Below the pieces are notes generated by a model, which worked only from the letters and a program-made list of their open reading frames with translations, had not been told where the DNA came from and made no database searches. 64,000 bases of DNA from Salvelinus alpinus. Its lineage: Eukaryota; Chordata; Actinopteri; Salmoniformes; Salmonidae. The position numbers and the translations under genes are program-made. The stretch spans positions 21,475,016 through 21,539,015 of the forward strand of contig NC_092096.1 of assembly GCF_045679555.1 (NCBI RefSeq), given 5' to 3'. Positions 28,322 to 38,610 of the stretch are shown here, one piece after another. Positions within the stretch are counted from its first letter, which is position 1. Every line of letters begins with the position of its first letter.

Positions 28322-28920
28322 GGGCCCAGATTCACAAACCACTTCTTAAGTAAAACTTAAAAAGCGTATTAAGAAAAAAATACGTTCATAAGATAGTTTG
28401 TAAATGCAATTCCTAACATTTCTTAAGAATTCATGATTTTCTTATGAACTTCTTAACTATCTTCTTAAGATCATTGTCACTAGGCAACCGAGCTAGCTAG
28501 CCATCTAGCTAGCAAGGTGAATCATGTAAGCATATTTCTTACTGAGGTTACTGGTCTAAAATGTTATTGGATTTAAGACAATCAATAGTGAATCTTTCAG
28601 GGGAAGTTTGTGAGTGAATTAGACATGCTCTATTGCTTTCGTTAGCCTATTTTCTCACTTCCATGAGTTTAAGACAAAGGTTTAGCAGTATTGGAATTAA
28701 GAATATTTTCAAGAAGAAATCCAATAACTTTATTTTCAAGATTCTGATTTCTTCTTAACTATTTTCTTAGGAAGAAACATAGAAAGAAACGTAAGAACAT
28801 TTTCAAGAACTTTGGGGAATAGCAACTTTTTTAGTATGTTTCTTTTTCAGCATGAAGTTAAGGGAAAAGGGCACATAAGTAAGAAAAGTCTTCTTAAGAA
28901 GACTTTGTGAATCCGGGCCC
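28322..28920. mobile_element. MITE with 17-bp terminal inverted repeats
   Basis: GGGCCCAGATTCACAAA (28322-28338) matches the inverse of TTTGTGAATCCGGGCCC (28904-28920) at 16 of 17 bases. The interior is AT-rich with many TTCTTAAG motifs and no ORF. GGTCC lies one base outside each end, a possible 5-bp target duplication. Confidence 0.85.
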
Positions 28921-29334
28921 AGGTCCGGAAAGTCCAATTTGAGATTAAACAATATGTCTTATTTCATAACTGCCAGCAGTTTGGTCCTTAAACATTTACA
29001 ACAAAGATATACTGTACATTGACATACTAAAATAAAGTGACAATTTGTTATAGTAGGTCCTATATAATGTTTACACTGTACCAGATTAAGTATACATCTC
29101 TTTTATACTACTACCAACCCTCTCCCCCCTCATTGGAGGACAAATTTATTTTAATTAAAAAAAAAAGTTTAACACTTATCTTTTGTCCCTCTCTCCCTCC
29201 TTGTTTCACTGTGTTTCTTCCCTCCCTGGAAAAGTCTGGAAAAGTCATACCAATTGTAAAGAATAGTTTCATCATAATGTTAAAACCAAAGTTTTTCAGC
29301 GTTGCCTTGGAGGAAATAAACACACAATTTGTTT

Positions 29335-29670
29335 CAAACTGAATGCTTTATTTGTGGAAAATCATGATCTAATATTATAGATGAGCTATGACAAGGATTG
29401 TATTCACAAAAAATTGCTAAACCAATTTGCATTGTGAGCAACATGACGGTTCCCAAGTTTTGACACTATGATAATATCCTCTTGGAGGCTTTATTGATGA
29501 CATGGTGTGAATCAGGGAGTGTTAGACACCACCATGCTCTCTCTCATATGTGGTGCAGGGAATTACAGCACCAGTGTCCAAATTGGTTATAAAAGATAAT
29601 ACCCAAGTATGATTGTATCTACACGTGAATGTTGTCACCTTTACTGAGGAAGTTAATCAAGATCAATGAT
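29335..29670 (-). other. Orphan 3' UTR of a lectin copy
   Basis: Homologous to the 3' UTR of the intact copy. It has the AATAAAGCATTC polyadenylation region (signal at 29347-29352 on the minus strand) and motifs ATGACAAGGATTG and GTGAGCAACATGACNGT. It belongs to the broken copy whose last exon lies at 32692-33428; the LTR element and minisatellite between them push the two apart. Confidence 0.7.
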
Positions 29671-29692
29671 CAAGAAAATGCACTTTTATTAT

Positions 29693-31185
29693 TGTCACGT
29701 TCGTCGTATACATAATGAGTGGACCAAGGCGCAGCGTGAGTAGAGTTCCACATATTTATTAAAGTGAACCTTCAACAAACAAAGAGTAAACTAACGTGCA
29801 GTTCATAGCGCACATAGCACTAAACCAAAACAAAACAATATCCCACAAAGCCAGGTGGGAAAAGGACCACACTAAGTATGATCCCCAATTAGAGGCAACG
29901 ATCATCAGCTGCCTCCAATTGGGAACCATACTCATACCAACATAGAAATTCAAGACTAGAACACCCTCTAGTCACGCTCTGACCTATTGGGCGGGACTGG
30001 ACGCGGGACTGGACGCCGTGCCTGGACTGAGCACCGGCGCATAGGAAGGCTCCGGCCATGGAGCGGGACAGGACGCCGTGCCTGGACTGGGCACCGGCGC
30101 AGAGGAAAGCTCCGGCCATGGAGCGGGACTGGACGCCGTGCCTGGACTGGGCACCGGTGCAGAAGAAGGCTCCGGCCATGGCACGGCGCAGGAAGCTCCG
30201 GGCCGTGGACCGTCACTGGAAGCTCCGGGCCGTTGACCGTCACTGGAGTCTCCGGGCCGTTGACAGTCGCTGGAGTCTCCGGACTGTGGACCGTCGCTGG
30301 AGTCTTCGGACCGTGGACCTCCTCCTCCGGACTGTACACACGCACTGGTGGACGAGTGCGGGGATCCGGCACAGGTCCTACCGGGCTGGGGAGGTCCACT
30401 GGAGGACTGGTGCGTGGAGCCGGCACAGGTGGCACCGGACTGATGACACGCTCTTCAGGGCGAGTGCGGGGAGCTGGCACAGGACGTACCGGGCTGGGGA
30501 GGCGCACTGGAGGCCTGGTGCGTGGAGCCGGCATAGATTGCACCGGACTGATGACACGTTCCTCAAAACGCCTGCGCTGCAGCATACTCCTAGCCAACAT
30601 CTCTCTCCGATATTCTTCCTAAACTGCTCCACCGACTCCCAGACGGTCTCTGGCTCTCTCCACGGCTCGGCCGACCACCCCTTGTACCCCCCCCCCCAAA
30701 AAAAAAATCTTGAGGTTTCTCTGGCCGCGGACCCCGGCAGCGTCGCTGTCCTCCTATACTCCTTGGTGACTCGCATCCACTCATTATTACCTCCCATGTC
30801 CAGCTCTTCTTTACCTCCATGGCATGCTGCTTGGTCCTGTAGTGGTGGGATATTCTGTCACGTTCGTCGTATACATAATGAGCGGACTAAGGCGCAGCAT
30901 GAGTAGAGTTCCACATATTTATTAAAGTGAACCTTCAACAAAAAATAAACTAACGTGCAGTTCATAGCGCACATAGCACTAAACCAAAACAATATCCCAC
31001 AAACGCAGGTGGGAAAAGGACCACACTAAGTATGATCCCCAATTAGAGGCAACAATCATCAGCTGCCTCCAATTGGGAACCATACTCACAACAACATAGA
31101 AATTCAAGACTAGAACACCCCCTAGTCACACTGACCTATTGCACCATAGAGAAACCCAAGGGCTCTCTATGGTCAGGGCGTGACA
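29693..31185 (-). mobile_element. Non-autonomous LTR retrotransposon (TRIM-like) with two LTRs
   Basis: Bounded by TGTCACG...CGTGACA and by the exact 5-bp duplication ATTAT (29688-29692 and 31186-31190). The high-coordinate LTR is complete (30856-31185, 330 bp). The low-coordinate LTR (29693-29989) matches it but lacks the last 60 bp or so next to the interior. Sense is the minus strand, with an AATAAA in the LTR. The interior (about 870 bp) is GC-rich and lacks protease, RT and integrase. Related solitary LTR: 44638-45013. Confidence 0.9.
29968..30600 (-). CDS. Proline-rich ORF inside the LTR element
   Basis: 210-codon frame made of degenerate repeats around VPAPRTRPPVRLPSPV (first half) and a GPELPVTV / HGRSLPLRRCPVQARRPVP repeat (second half). 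There is no Cys-His zinc knuckle, protease or RT motif. It could be a relic of a gag-like region or an opportunistic frame through GC-rich 60-bp repeats. Overlapping long frames on the other strand argue for caution. Nothing supports a host function. Confidence 0.35.
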   Translation of the reverse strand: MLARSMLQRRRFEERVISPVQSMPAPRTRPPVRLPSPVRPVPAPRTRPEERVISPVPPVPAPRTSPPVDLPSPVGPVPDPRTRPPVRVYSPEEEVHGPKTPATVHSPETPATVNGPETPVTVNGPELPVTVHGPELPAPCHGRSLLLHRCPVQARRPVPLHGRSFPLRRCPVQARRPVPLHGRSLPMRRCSVQARRPVPRPVPPNRSERD

Positions 31186-31359
31186 ATTATGCTGGTGTCA
31201 ATTTTGTGAGAGTAAACATGTATTATTTTTCAATAAAATCTCTGAACTATTGTAGTGGAAATTCACCACCATGTCGTGGAAATTACCACCGGGGACACTC
31301 TAAATCAATCTTAAATTAATCATCCTTTCTGATCAGCGTGCTGGAGAGGTTCCAACCAA

Positions 31360-32160
31360 CTCAATGCACCATAGTACACATGTCAATCAGGAGCTCTGCT
31401 GGGGCAGTCCCAGCTCAATGCACCATAGTACACATGTCAATCAGGAGCTCTGCTGGGGCAGTCCCAGCTCAATGCACCATAGTACACGTGTCAATCAGGA
31501 GCTCTGCTGGGGCAGTCCCAGCTCAATGCACCATAGTACACATGTCAATCAGGAGCTCTGCTGGGGCAGTCCCAGCTCAATGCACCATAGTACACATGTC
31601 AATCAGGAGCTCTGCTGGGGCAGTCCCAGCTCAATGCACCATAGTACACGTGTCAATCAGGAGCTCTGCTGGGGCAGTCCCAGCTCAATGCACCATAGTA
31701 CACATGTCAATCAGGAGCTCTGCTGGGGCAGTCCCAGCTCAATGCACCATAGTACACGTGTCAATCAGGAGCTCTGCTGGGGCAGTCCCAGCTCAATGCA
31801 CCATAGTACACGTGTCAATCAGGAGCTCTGCTGGGGCAGTCCCAGCTCAATGCACCATAGTACACGTGTCAATCAGGAGCTCTGCTGGGGCAGTCCCAGC
31901 TCAATGCACCATAGTACACGTGTCAATCAGGAGCTCTGCTGGGGCAGTCCCAGCTCAATGCACCATAGTACACGTGTCAATCAGGAGCTCTGCTGGGGCA
32001 GTCCCAGCTCAATGCACCATAGTACACATGTCAATCAGGAGCTCTGCTGGGGCAGTCCCAGCTCAATGCACCATAGTACACGTGTCAATCAGGAGCTCTG
32101 CTGGGGCAGTCCCAGCTCAATGCACCATAGTACACGTGTCAATCAGGAGCTCTGCTGGGG
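31360..32160. repeat. 54-bp minisatellite, 15 units
   Basis: The unit begins CTCAATGCACCATAGTACAC and ends GCTGGGGCAGTCCCAG. It is highly homogeneous: the main variation is ACACATG versus ACACGTG. As 54 is a multiple of three, two frames stay open for about 300 codons (18-residue period). There is no promoter or splice support, so these are not called as genes. Confidence 0.96.
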
Positions 32161-32162
32161 TA

Positions 32163-32230
32163 GATCTTTCAAATCAAATTCTGTTGGTCACATACACATG
32201 GTTAGCAGATGTTATTGCGAGTGTAGCTTA
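32163..32230 (-). mobile_element. LINE 3' tail fragment
   Basis: Reverse complement of the tail at 24290-24370: CAAATCAAATTCTGTTGGTC then ACATGGTTAGCAGATGTTAT. Confidence 0.6.
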
Positions 32231-32691
32231 ATTTCTTCTCAAAACAAAGGTCTGAGCGTACTGCTAAATAGCAGATACTGATAGTGAGAATTCGTTCAGT
32301 CAGTCACTTGCATTAGCACAGAAAGTAGTTATTAGAAAAGCACAAACATAAAAAATTTCCAGCACACCATTAACAGGAAAGGCATAGTTCCAGAAATACA
32401 TTTTAGAACGAAAGATTCTCACAAACAAAACGTCTGGACACTGTAATAGCATGTGAGCTCTCTAATTTCAAGTGACCAATGGCTGGCCAACTTGAGACTC
32501 AAAAGATAAACCTGACTTTGCAAAATATATCGTAGATCAGCATAAAAAGACTAGCAACCCCTCAGACAGCTGTACATGAGAGGATAATGTTTTGTCATTT
32601 GTTGTTCCTGTTTGTTTGCTTTTCGAGCACTGAGATTCTATTTTCTAATGTAAAGCGATATATAAACTAAATCAATTATTATTTATTACTA

Positions 32692-33428
32692 TTATTGTGT
32701 GCACTGCATGGTGAAACCGGACTAGGAGATGACCCAAAGATGGCCCAAGTCTTAGGTCATGTGCTTGTGGTGGCTAATTTCTTTACTATCAAATGAGGAG
32801 ACAAACTTATCACACAAGTCAGAGTTATACTTAAACTAAATCTTTATTCACTTATTAATAAGGGAGCAGGTCAATACAACACACACATATAAAGTGAGTT
32901 AATTTAAGTGCTCTACAATAATGATGGCTGGTCGACCAATCACCCTCAGATGATTCGTTGAGAGCCCCGAGAAAAAAGTACAAAGGTCTTTTATAGCTAA
33001 GATACTCCCCTTTCAACCTACATAGAAAGGGTCACAAGGTTAAGATTTGTATGAAAGATACTTATAATTCACAGCAGACAGTATCTGCTGTAAAAACAGT
33101 TATCTTTGTGTAGAGACCAGGGTCTGGCCCCGAGCCATCTCTCCCTGGTACCATATAGATCAGAAACATTAACTCATGATCTGGAATGCGGTCTCCTTAG
33201 GTTTTATCACCCAAATCTCCTGTCAGTGTTATCTCCCAGAGGCCCATCCTCAGAACACACACACAATAGTTATAAGAATCCTCTATTCTGTTGCATAAAA
33301 CAACTATTTGATGCAATAAAATAATTATAACATAATCTTGCAATTTTGTTCTCACATGCTTCATGTGCATGCACATCGAGACATGGCCCCATCCAGTGTC
33401 CTCTGGTTTACTGGCTGTGATGCCGTCT
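32692..33428 (-). pseudogene. Last exon of a lectin copy, split by a solo LTR
   Basis: Exon 5 homology starts at 33428 (AGACGGCATCACAGCCAGTA) and runs to about 33357. It resumes from 32765 to the stop TAA at 32692-32694. The two parts join in order once the 32766-33356 element is ignored. The acceptor dinucleotide is shifted (CACAC|AGACGG instead of CACAG|AGACGG). The 3' part has two stops (TAC to TAA after the His-Met-Thr codons, and a later TAG). Exons 1-4 of this copy were not recognised upstream. Clearly a relic. Confidence 0.85.
32766..33356. mobile_element. Solo LTR inserted in lectin exon 5
   Basis: 591 bp, starting TGTGGTGGCTAATTTCTTTA and ending TTTTGTTCTCACA, that is TG...CA, with 4-bp duplication TGCT (32762-32765 and 33357-33360). 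The flanking sequence is lectin exon 5 on both sides, which fixes the borders independently. No ORF of note. Confidence 0.82.
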
Positions 33429-33479
33429 GTGTGTTGAAGAAAGGGGTGAGGTTTGTGTTTAAAGGAGATCCTAAATGTT

Positions 33480-34249
33480 AGGGAGACTGTCAAATATACA
33501 CGGTAAAAAAATTAGGTAGTTTCAACTAATTATTATTAAGTAAGGCTTTTTTTAGTTTACTCAACTTTTCAGGTAAAGTGTTAGCAGAACTTAATGTTTA
33601 GTTGGCCCAAAATTGTGTTTGCTCAACTTGTCTATGTTTGTTCAACTATTATTTGGGCATCTAACAAAGAAAGTATGTGCAACTGGGTACACAAACACAC
33701 ACAAAGTGCTTTTACATACAATGTTTTCAACTTATATATCTGACGTACATGATTACATTGTTCATGTTCATTTATTCAGTAATTGTTATTCAACATGTCC
33801 TTACCTGGGATTTGAACTCACAACCTTTGGGTTCATGGCATTCCGATCATCCTGCTACGCCCCCATGTTGTGTTTGTGTAAAAAGTTATTGTTTTCCTAC
33901 CTTGTCAGAACATTCAGGTGAATTGTTTGGACGTTGGGGTCCTGAAAAGGCAGGAAAACACGTACACATGTACGCACGCACACAATATATGAGATAAGTT
34001 AATATAATATATGATGACAAGGTGTTAATCAAGGCATAAAGGTGAATGTGGTCACACTTTATTTAGACAGTATTACCATCTGTAGATCATCTATATTGAA
34101 CTATCTGTTGATAAGCAAATGCTTGTTAAGGTTACAGTTAGTGTCAGCGTTAGGATAAGGGTTAGGTTTAGGGTTAGGCTAAGGGTTAAGTTTAGGTTCA
34201 GGGTTGGTTAGTTGAAATGTTGTTGAGTTATTGAACATCTACTGAACAT
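33480..34249. other. Non-coding stretch with repeat fragments and telomere-like motif
   Basis: 33500-33680 holds a Thr/Leu-free TTCAACTAATTATTATTAAG-type repeat seen in fish MITEs. 34139-34210 is a degenerate TTAGGG-like run (GGGTTAGGTTTAGGGTTAGG). The two ORFs at 33613-33997 have no domain. Confidence 0.5.
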
Positions 34250-34465
34250 CTACTTCGGATTATCCAAGTAAAGTGTAAACAGGCACCACCACACTATCTT
34301 TCATATGCGGTGCAGTGAATTACAGCCCCAGAGTCCAATTGGTTATGAACGATAACACCCACTTTAGATTATCTCGGTCTCTAATATTAACAAACTACAC
34401 AAGGGGAGGAAATCGTGTGTCCTTGAGATCTCTTTAATCAAGGTCAAGAAAATACAGCTTATGTT
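34250..34465 (-). other. Second orphan lectin 3'-flank segment
   Basis: CACCACACTATCTTTCATAT, GGTGCAGTGAATTACAGCCC and TCCAATTGGTTATGAACGAT match 29520-29600 with scattered differences. This is another diverged duplicate of lectin 3'-flank DNA without its own exon nearby. Confidence 0.55.
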
Positions 34466-35105
34466 GTTGACAAGCAGTGGTGAGGGGAAGTGGGGCAAGA
34501 ATCAAAACAAGAAATACCATGCAATGCTTCCCTATGAGAAACATTTGGAATTATTCCTGAATACGCTTGGAAAGTACAAACGTAAAAAATAAAGTAGAAA
34601 TATTATTGGAGACACCCTGCAGTTTTGGAGATAGCATCGCATTTGCTAGCAAAGATTGCAAATAAATGGGGGCAAAGACCATGAAGGATCTCGGCTGGCC
34701 TCTGGTGGAGGAATTGTCACATCAGCATGTAGAACAAGAATAATAATGCATTTGCTGCTTGCAATCTGGTTGATATCTATGTTGCCAAGGGGATGTAAAG
34801 ATTGTGGCCATTAGATGACAGCAGTGTATGTGCACAGTTTTAGACTGATCCAATGAACCATTGAATTTCTGTTCAAAATTGTGTATCAAGACTGCCCAAA
34901 TCTGCCTAATTTGTTTATTAATAACTTTTCAAGTTCAAAACTGTGCACTCTCCTCAAACAATAGCATGGTATTCTTTCACTGTAATAGCTACTGTGCAGT
35001 GGAAAGTTAGATTAACAAGAATGTAATCTTTCTGCCAATATCAGATATGTCTATGTCCTGGGAAATGTTCTTGTTACTTACAACTTCATGCTAATCGCAT
35101 TAGCC
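34466..35105. other. Non-coding stretch, nothing recognised
   Basis: No coding or repeat signature identified. Confidence 0.4.
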
Positions 35106-35106
35106 T

Positions 35107-35646
35107 ATGTAACGGATGTGAAATGGCTAGCTAGTTAGCGGGTACGCGCTAATAGCGTTTCAATCAGTTACGTCACTTGCTCTGAAACCTAGAAGTAGTG
35201 TTGCCCCTTGCTCTGCAAGGGCCGCGGCTTTTGTGGAGCGATGGGTAACGACGCTTCGTGGGTGACTGTTGTTGATGTGTGCAGAGGGTCCCTGGTTCGC
35301 GCCCGTGTCGGGGCGAGGGGACGGTTTAAAGTTATACTGTTACATTGATGCTGTTGACCCGGATCACTGGTTGCTGCGGAAAAGGAGGAGGTTGAAAGGG
35401 GGGTGAGTGTAACAGATGTGAAATGGCTAGCTAGTTAGCGGGTACGCGCTAATAGCGTTTCAATCAGTTATGTCACTTGCTCTGAAACCTAGAAGTAGTG
35501 TTGCCCCTTGCTCTGCAAGGGCCGCGGCTTTTGTGGAGCGATGGGTAACGACGCTTCGTGGGTGTCAGTTGTTGATGTGTGCAGAGGGTCCCTGGTTCGC
35601 GCCCGAGGTCGGGGCGAGGGGACGTAGTAAAGTTATACTGTTACAC
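35107..35646 (+). repeat. Tandem duplication of a tRNA-like interspersed element (2 copies)
   Basis: TAACNGATGTGAAATGGCTA starts at 35109 and again at 35411, about 302 bp apart. The copies are nearly identical. Each contains CCCTGGTTCGCGCCCG, which resembles a Pol III B box, and ends with a TTATACTGTTACA motif. The second copy lacks the last part of the unit. Probably a tRNA-derived repeat rather than a tRNA gene. Confidence 0.8.
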
Positions 35647-35689
35647 CTACATTAGCTCAACCGTTTCGTGGGGGACCCACCGACCCTGA

Positions 35690-36470
35690 AGAAGTTTTAA
35701 TGTAATGATGGAATGTCGTTTCTCTTTGCTTATTTGAGCTGTTCTTGCCATAATATGGACTTGGTGTAAGAACTGAGGCTGATAATGAGAAGCAGGAATA
35801 GAGAGTGAACATTTAATTTTGTACAGACATGGAACAGGACAGGAACAGCGTCTGAACCTGGTAACACAATGACATACGACAATTAACGCAGAAGCGGGGA
35901 ACAAAGCTGGGGAACAGACATATATAGGGGAGGTAATAACACAGGTGATTGAGTCCAATGAATCGCTGTAGCGTGTGACGAGGGTAAGCAGGTGTGCATA
36001 ATGGTGGTGGCAGGAGTGCGTAATGCTGTGCAGCCTGGCGGAAGGAGAGCGGGAGCAGACGTGACACTTGGTCTTTTACTAAATAGGGCTATCTTCTGTA
36101 TACCACCTCTACCTTGTCACAACACAACTGATTGACTCAAATGCATTAAGAAGGAAAGAAATTCCACAAATTAACTTTGAACAAGGCACACCTGTTAATT
36201 GAAATGCATTCCAGGTGACTACCTCATGAAGCTGGTTGAGAGAATGCCAAGAGTGTGCAAAGCTGTCATCAAGGCAAAGGGTGGCTACTTTGAAGAATCT
36301 CAAATATAAAATATATTTTGATTTATTGAACACTTTTTTTGGTTACTACATGATTCCATATGTGTTATATCATAGTTTTGATGTCTTCACTATTATTCCA
36401 CAATCTAGAATATAACAAAAATAAAGAAAAACCCTTGAATGAGTAGGTGTGTCCAAACTTTTGATTGGTA
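35690..36470 (+). mobile_element. Tc1 3'-half interrupted by a solo LTR
   Basis: Tc1-like C-terminal and right-end sequence: GAATGTCGTTTCTCTTTGCT, then CCATAATATGGACTTGG. It resumes after the insertion with TCTTTTACTAAATAGGGC and continues to GTCCAAACTTTTGATTGGTA. No transposase frame survives. Confidence 0.85.
35765..36066 (-). mobile_element. Solo LTR inside the Tc1 fragment
   Basis: 302 bp, TGTAAGAACTGAGGCTGATA ... GCAGACGTGACA, with exact 5-bp duplication CTTGG (35760-35764 and 36067-36071). Same terminal type (TGTAA...GTGACA) as 46706-47074. The interrupted Tc1 reads straight through when the insertion is ignored, which confirms both borders. Confidence 0.9.
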
Positions 36471-36710
36471 GTCTATATATAAATAGTAAAGCACAAAAAC
36501 GAATGAAGTAGTACTTTCAAGTATTCTTACACCACTGTATGTCCCTGACACTACATTAATAGGGAACCTGTAAATCAAACTATGCATCAGGGAACTAAAG
36601 GTTCACCAGTTCCTGCACACTGTAGTACTGTAACACTCTAGTCATATTTAACTTTCTGAGTAAGAAGATTCACAAAACAGATCGTTAACTGGATCTTTGC
36701 AGAGCTACCT

Positions 36711-37283
36711 GTGACCTACGACCTGGGCCGTCTTTGGGTCGTCTCCAAGTCTGCCGTCCCCATGGTGTGCACACATTAGCCTCTCCTTTGCAGCTGAAGG
36801 CCATTCAGGATCTGACAAGTTCACTTGCTAACTCATTGATTTTGGTTTCTGGAAGAGCCTTCTGCTTGAGAATTTTTTATGTTATTTCACAAGATCCAAC
36901 ATTTCTTTAACTATACTTTTTCAGCACTTTATCTCTGTCAATATTTAATCAATGATCTTATTGAGATGACAAAAATGATCAGTGAAGATTTATTCTCACA
37001 CAAAATTGACCAGAAACAGCATTATAAAAGTTGTGTACTATTTTCTTGATCAGTCCTTGATTAACACCTAAATAGATCTTTGCCATGGAGACTATTTAAC
37101 TGTAGTGTAAACTAGGGCACGGTCATGTTGCTCACAATCCACATGGGTTTTGCTGTGCTTCAGAGGTCATCAATAGGGTTGGATTGAATCCTTGTTATTG
37201 CTCATTATCTCCTATAATTTCCCTCAAATAAAGCATTCAGTAATTTCATTGGTTTTAAATAATATTGAACAGGGGGATTTAAG
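36711..37283 (+). repeat. Inverted segment: end of lectin exon 5 plus 3' UTR
   Basis: On the plus strand GTGACCTACGACCTGGGCCG starts the last 23 codons of a lectin, ending VCTH-stop at 36777-36779. The 3' UTR follows and its polyadenylation signal AATAAA is at 37227-37232. The corresponding collinear block in the intact gene is 40731-41254. Both junctions can be aligned to that block, so this is a simple inversion and not a separate gene. Confidence 0.93.
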
Positions 37284-38398
37284 GGTCACGTGCTTCATTA
37301 TCATGGACATTGTGATATTGCTCCATCCGGTGCCCTCTGGTTTACTGGCTGTGATGCCGTCTCTGTGTTGAAGAAGGAGGTGGGTTCACATGCCTCATGA
37401 GCTTAAAGGGACATTTCTAAATGTTGCTACTTCATATTAATAATCTCCAGCACCACCCCAACATCAACATACACTACTTGAAAATGGCATTTCACATTTA
37501 AAGCTAATAAATGTTTTATAAAGTGCATACATTGTTAGACTTTATTAATTGTATATAGCCATAGATTTTTGTAACCCAAAAACTCTTCTAGTGAAGAGAG
37601 GGAAGGCTGCCGTTACAAATACTTCACATTTCCTGGCAATCTTGTCCATGGAATGGGTGAGCCTGGACCCTTGTAGCCAACTGTGGCACTACTTGTCAGA
37701 CAGAATGAAGAATCTTTCATGTAGGCCCCCACAATAAACTGGTTGCCCCCAGCATCCACTTGCTTCAGACTGCCTGAAGACCACAAAGACAGACAGACAA
37801 GCAAACAAGAAGTGCGTATCTGTGAGTACTGCCAAATGACTTACAATGGCATTAAGTTAAACTTGTAAAACATGAATAATTTTTTTCAACACCCTGATGG
37901 TATCAGGAAAGCTAAGAAGAAGGTGCCCTCTGGATAAATATTGAGTAATGCTCTCCACTTACCTGCAGCTTGCACCCAGTTACCGGCCACATACTTGTAG
38001 ATTGAGTCTGCCTTGTTGACACCCCAGATCCCTGCTGGTCCTACAGTGATATGCTTCAGGGAACCAGGCAGGCGGATCCATTTATCACCTACCAGGTAGT
38101 AGGGGATTTGACTTGTGTCCGTAGCAACCACTTGCCCCAGTCCTGCATCGATCTGCATCAGATTCTTGATATCCACTACAGGCTGACAGTCCCAGGCTAT
38201 GGAGACACCAGATCAAAGACACATCAGTAGAGTACAGCAGCAAAAAGGAGGATGAAATTATGGAGCCAACTTGATGATCAATTACAAGTTTAATGTACTG
38301 TAGAGCTGCCTGTAAAATCAGTTTTCAGATGATGGTAACTTACCGTGACTGATGGCCAAGAGACAGGGGACCAATAGGACGGCTGCAGTGGCTCTCAT
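36711..38398 (-). pseudogene. Lectin copy broken by a deletion and a local inversion
   Basis: Exon 1 (38344-38398) is intact and encodes a signal peptide with one odd change (Leu to Pro, LLVPCLL). Exon 2 (37963-38196, 234 nt) is intact in length and frame, with good splice sites. Exon 3 starts normally at 37773 (SLKQVDAGG) but after PGNVKYL reaches TAA at 37613-37615. There the rest of exon 3, intron 3 and exon 4 are deleted, and the sequence passes straight into intron 4. Exon 5 starts at 37362 and matches to GTGACC (37284-37289). Its remaining 63 nt plus the 3' UTR lie inverted on the plus strand at 36711-37283. Even with readthrough the C-terminal tectonin repeats would be lost. A TATA-like CATATAAG remains at 38461-38468. 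Confidence 0.93.
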
Positions 38399-38460
38399 GA
38401 TGTCTCTGTAGATCTACAGTACAAGTTTGGTTGCAGTTTGGTTGAACACAGACTTTTCCC

Positions 38461-38468
38461 CTTATATG
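38461..38468 (-). promoter_or_regulatory. TATA-like box of the inverted-copy lectin
   Basis: CATATAAG on the minus strand, about 65 nt upstream of the ATG, at the position of TATAAAAG in the intact gene. One or two changes from that box. Confidence 0.5.
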
Positions 38469-38610
38469 CAGTAGCCCTGCAAACAGCTTTCAACCCCCAT
38501 GAAACTTTTAATGAGCTATTTATATTTTACAAACAACATGTTCCAAGGAAAAGTTAATGGGAGGATGATATAACCCCACCCTCCACACACACACAAACCC
38601 TTTAATAATA

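Noticed and set aside
29987-30906. Plus-strand Trp/Arg-rich ORFs of 211 and 282 codons
   Set aside because: Antisense to the LTR element interior. Composition follows GC-rich 60-bp repeats, and the sense of the element is the minus strand.
31338-32281. Two overlapping ORFs of about 300 codons with an 18-residue period
   Set aside because: A 54-bp non-coding minisatellite gives open frames automatically. Two frames are open equally and there is no splice or start context.
34139-34210. Interstitial telomere
   Set aside because: TTAGGG-like words are irregular (TTAGGTTTAGGG, GGCTAAGGG) and short. Similar words occur in salmonid MITEs elsewhere in the window.
36711-37240. A separate lectin gene on the plus strand
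   Set aside because: It has only the last 23 codons and the 3' UTR. The missing part is on the other strand next to it, so it is an inverted piece of one gene.
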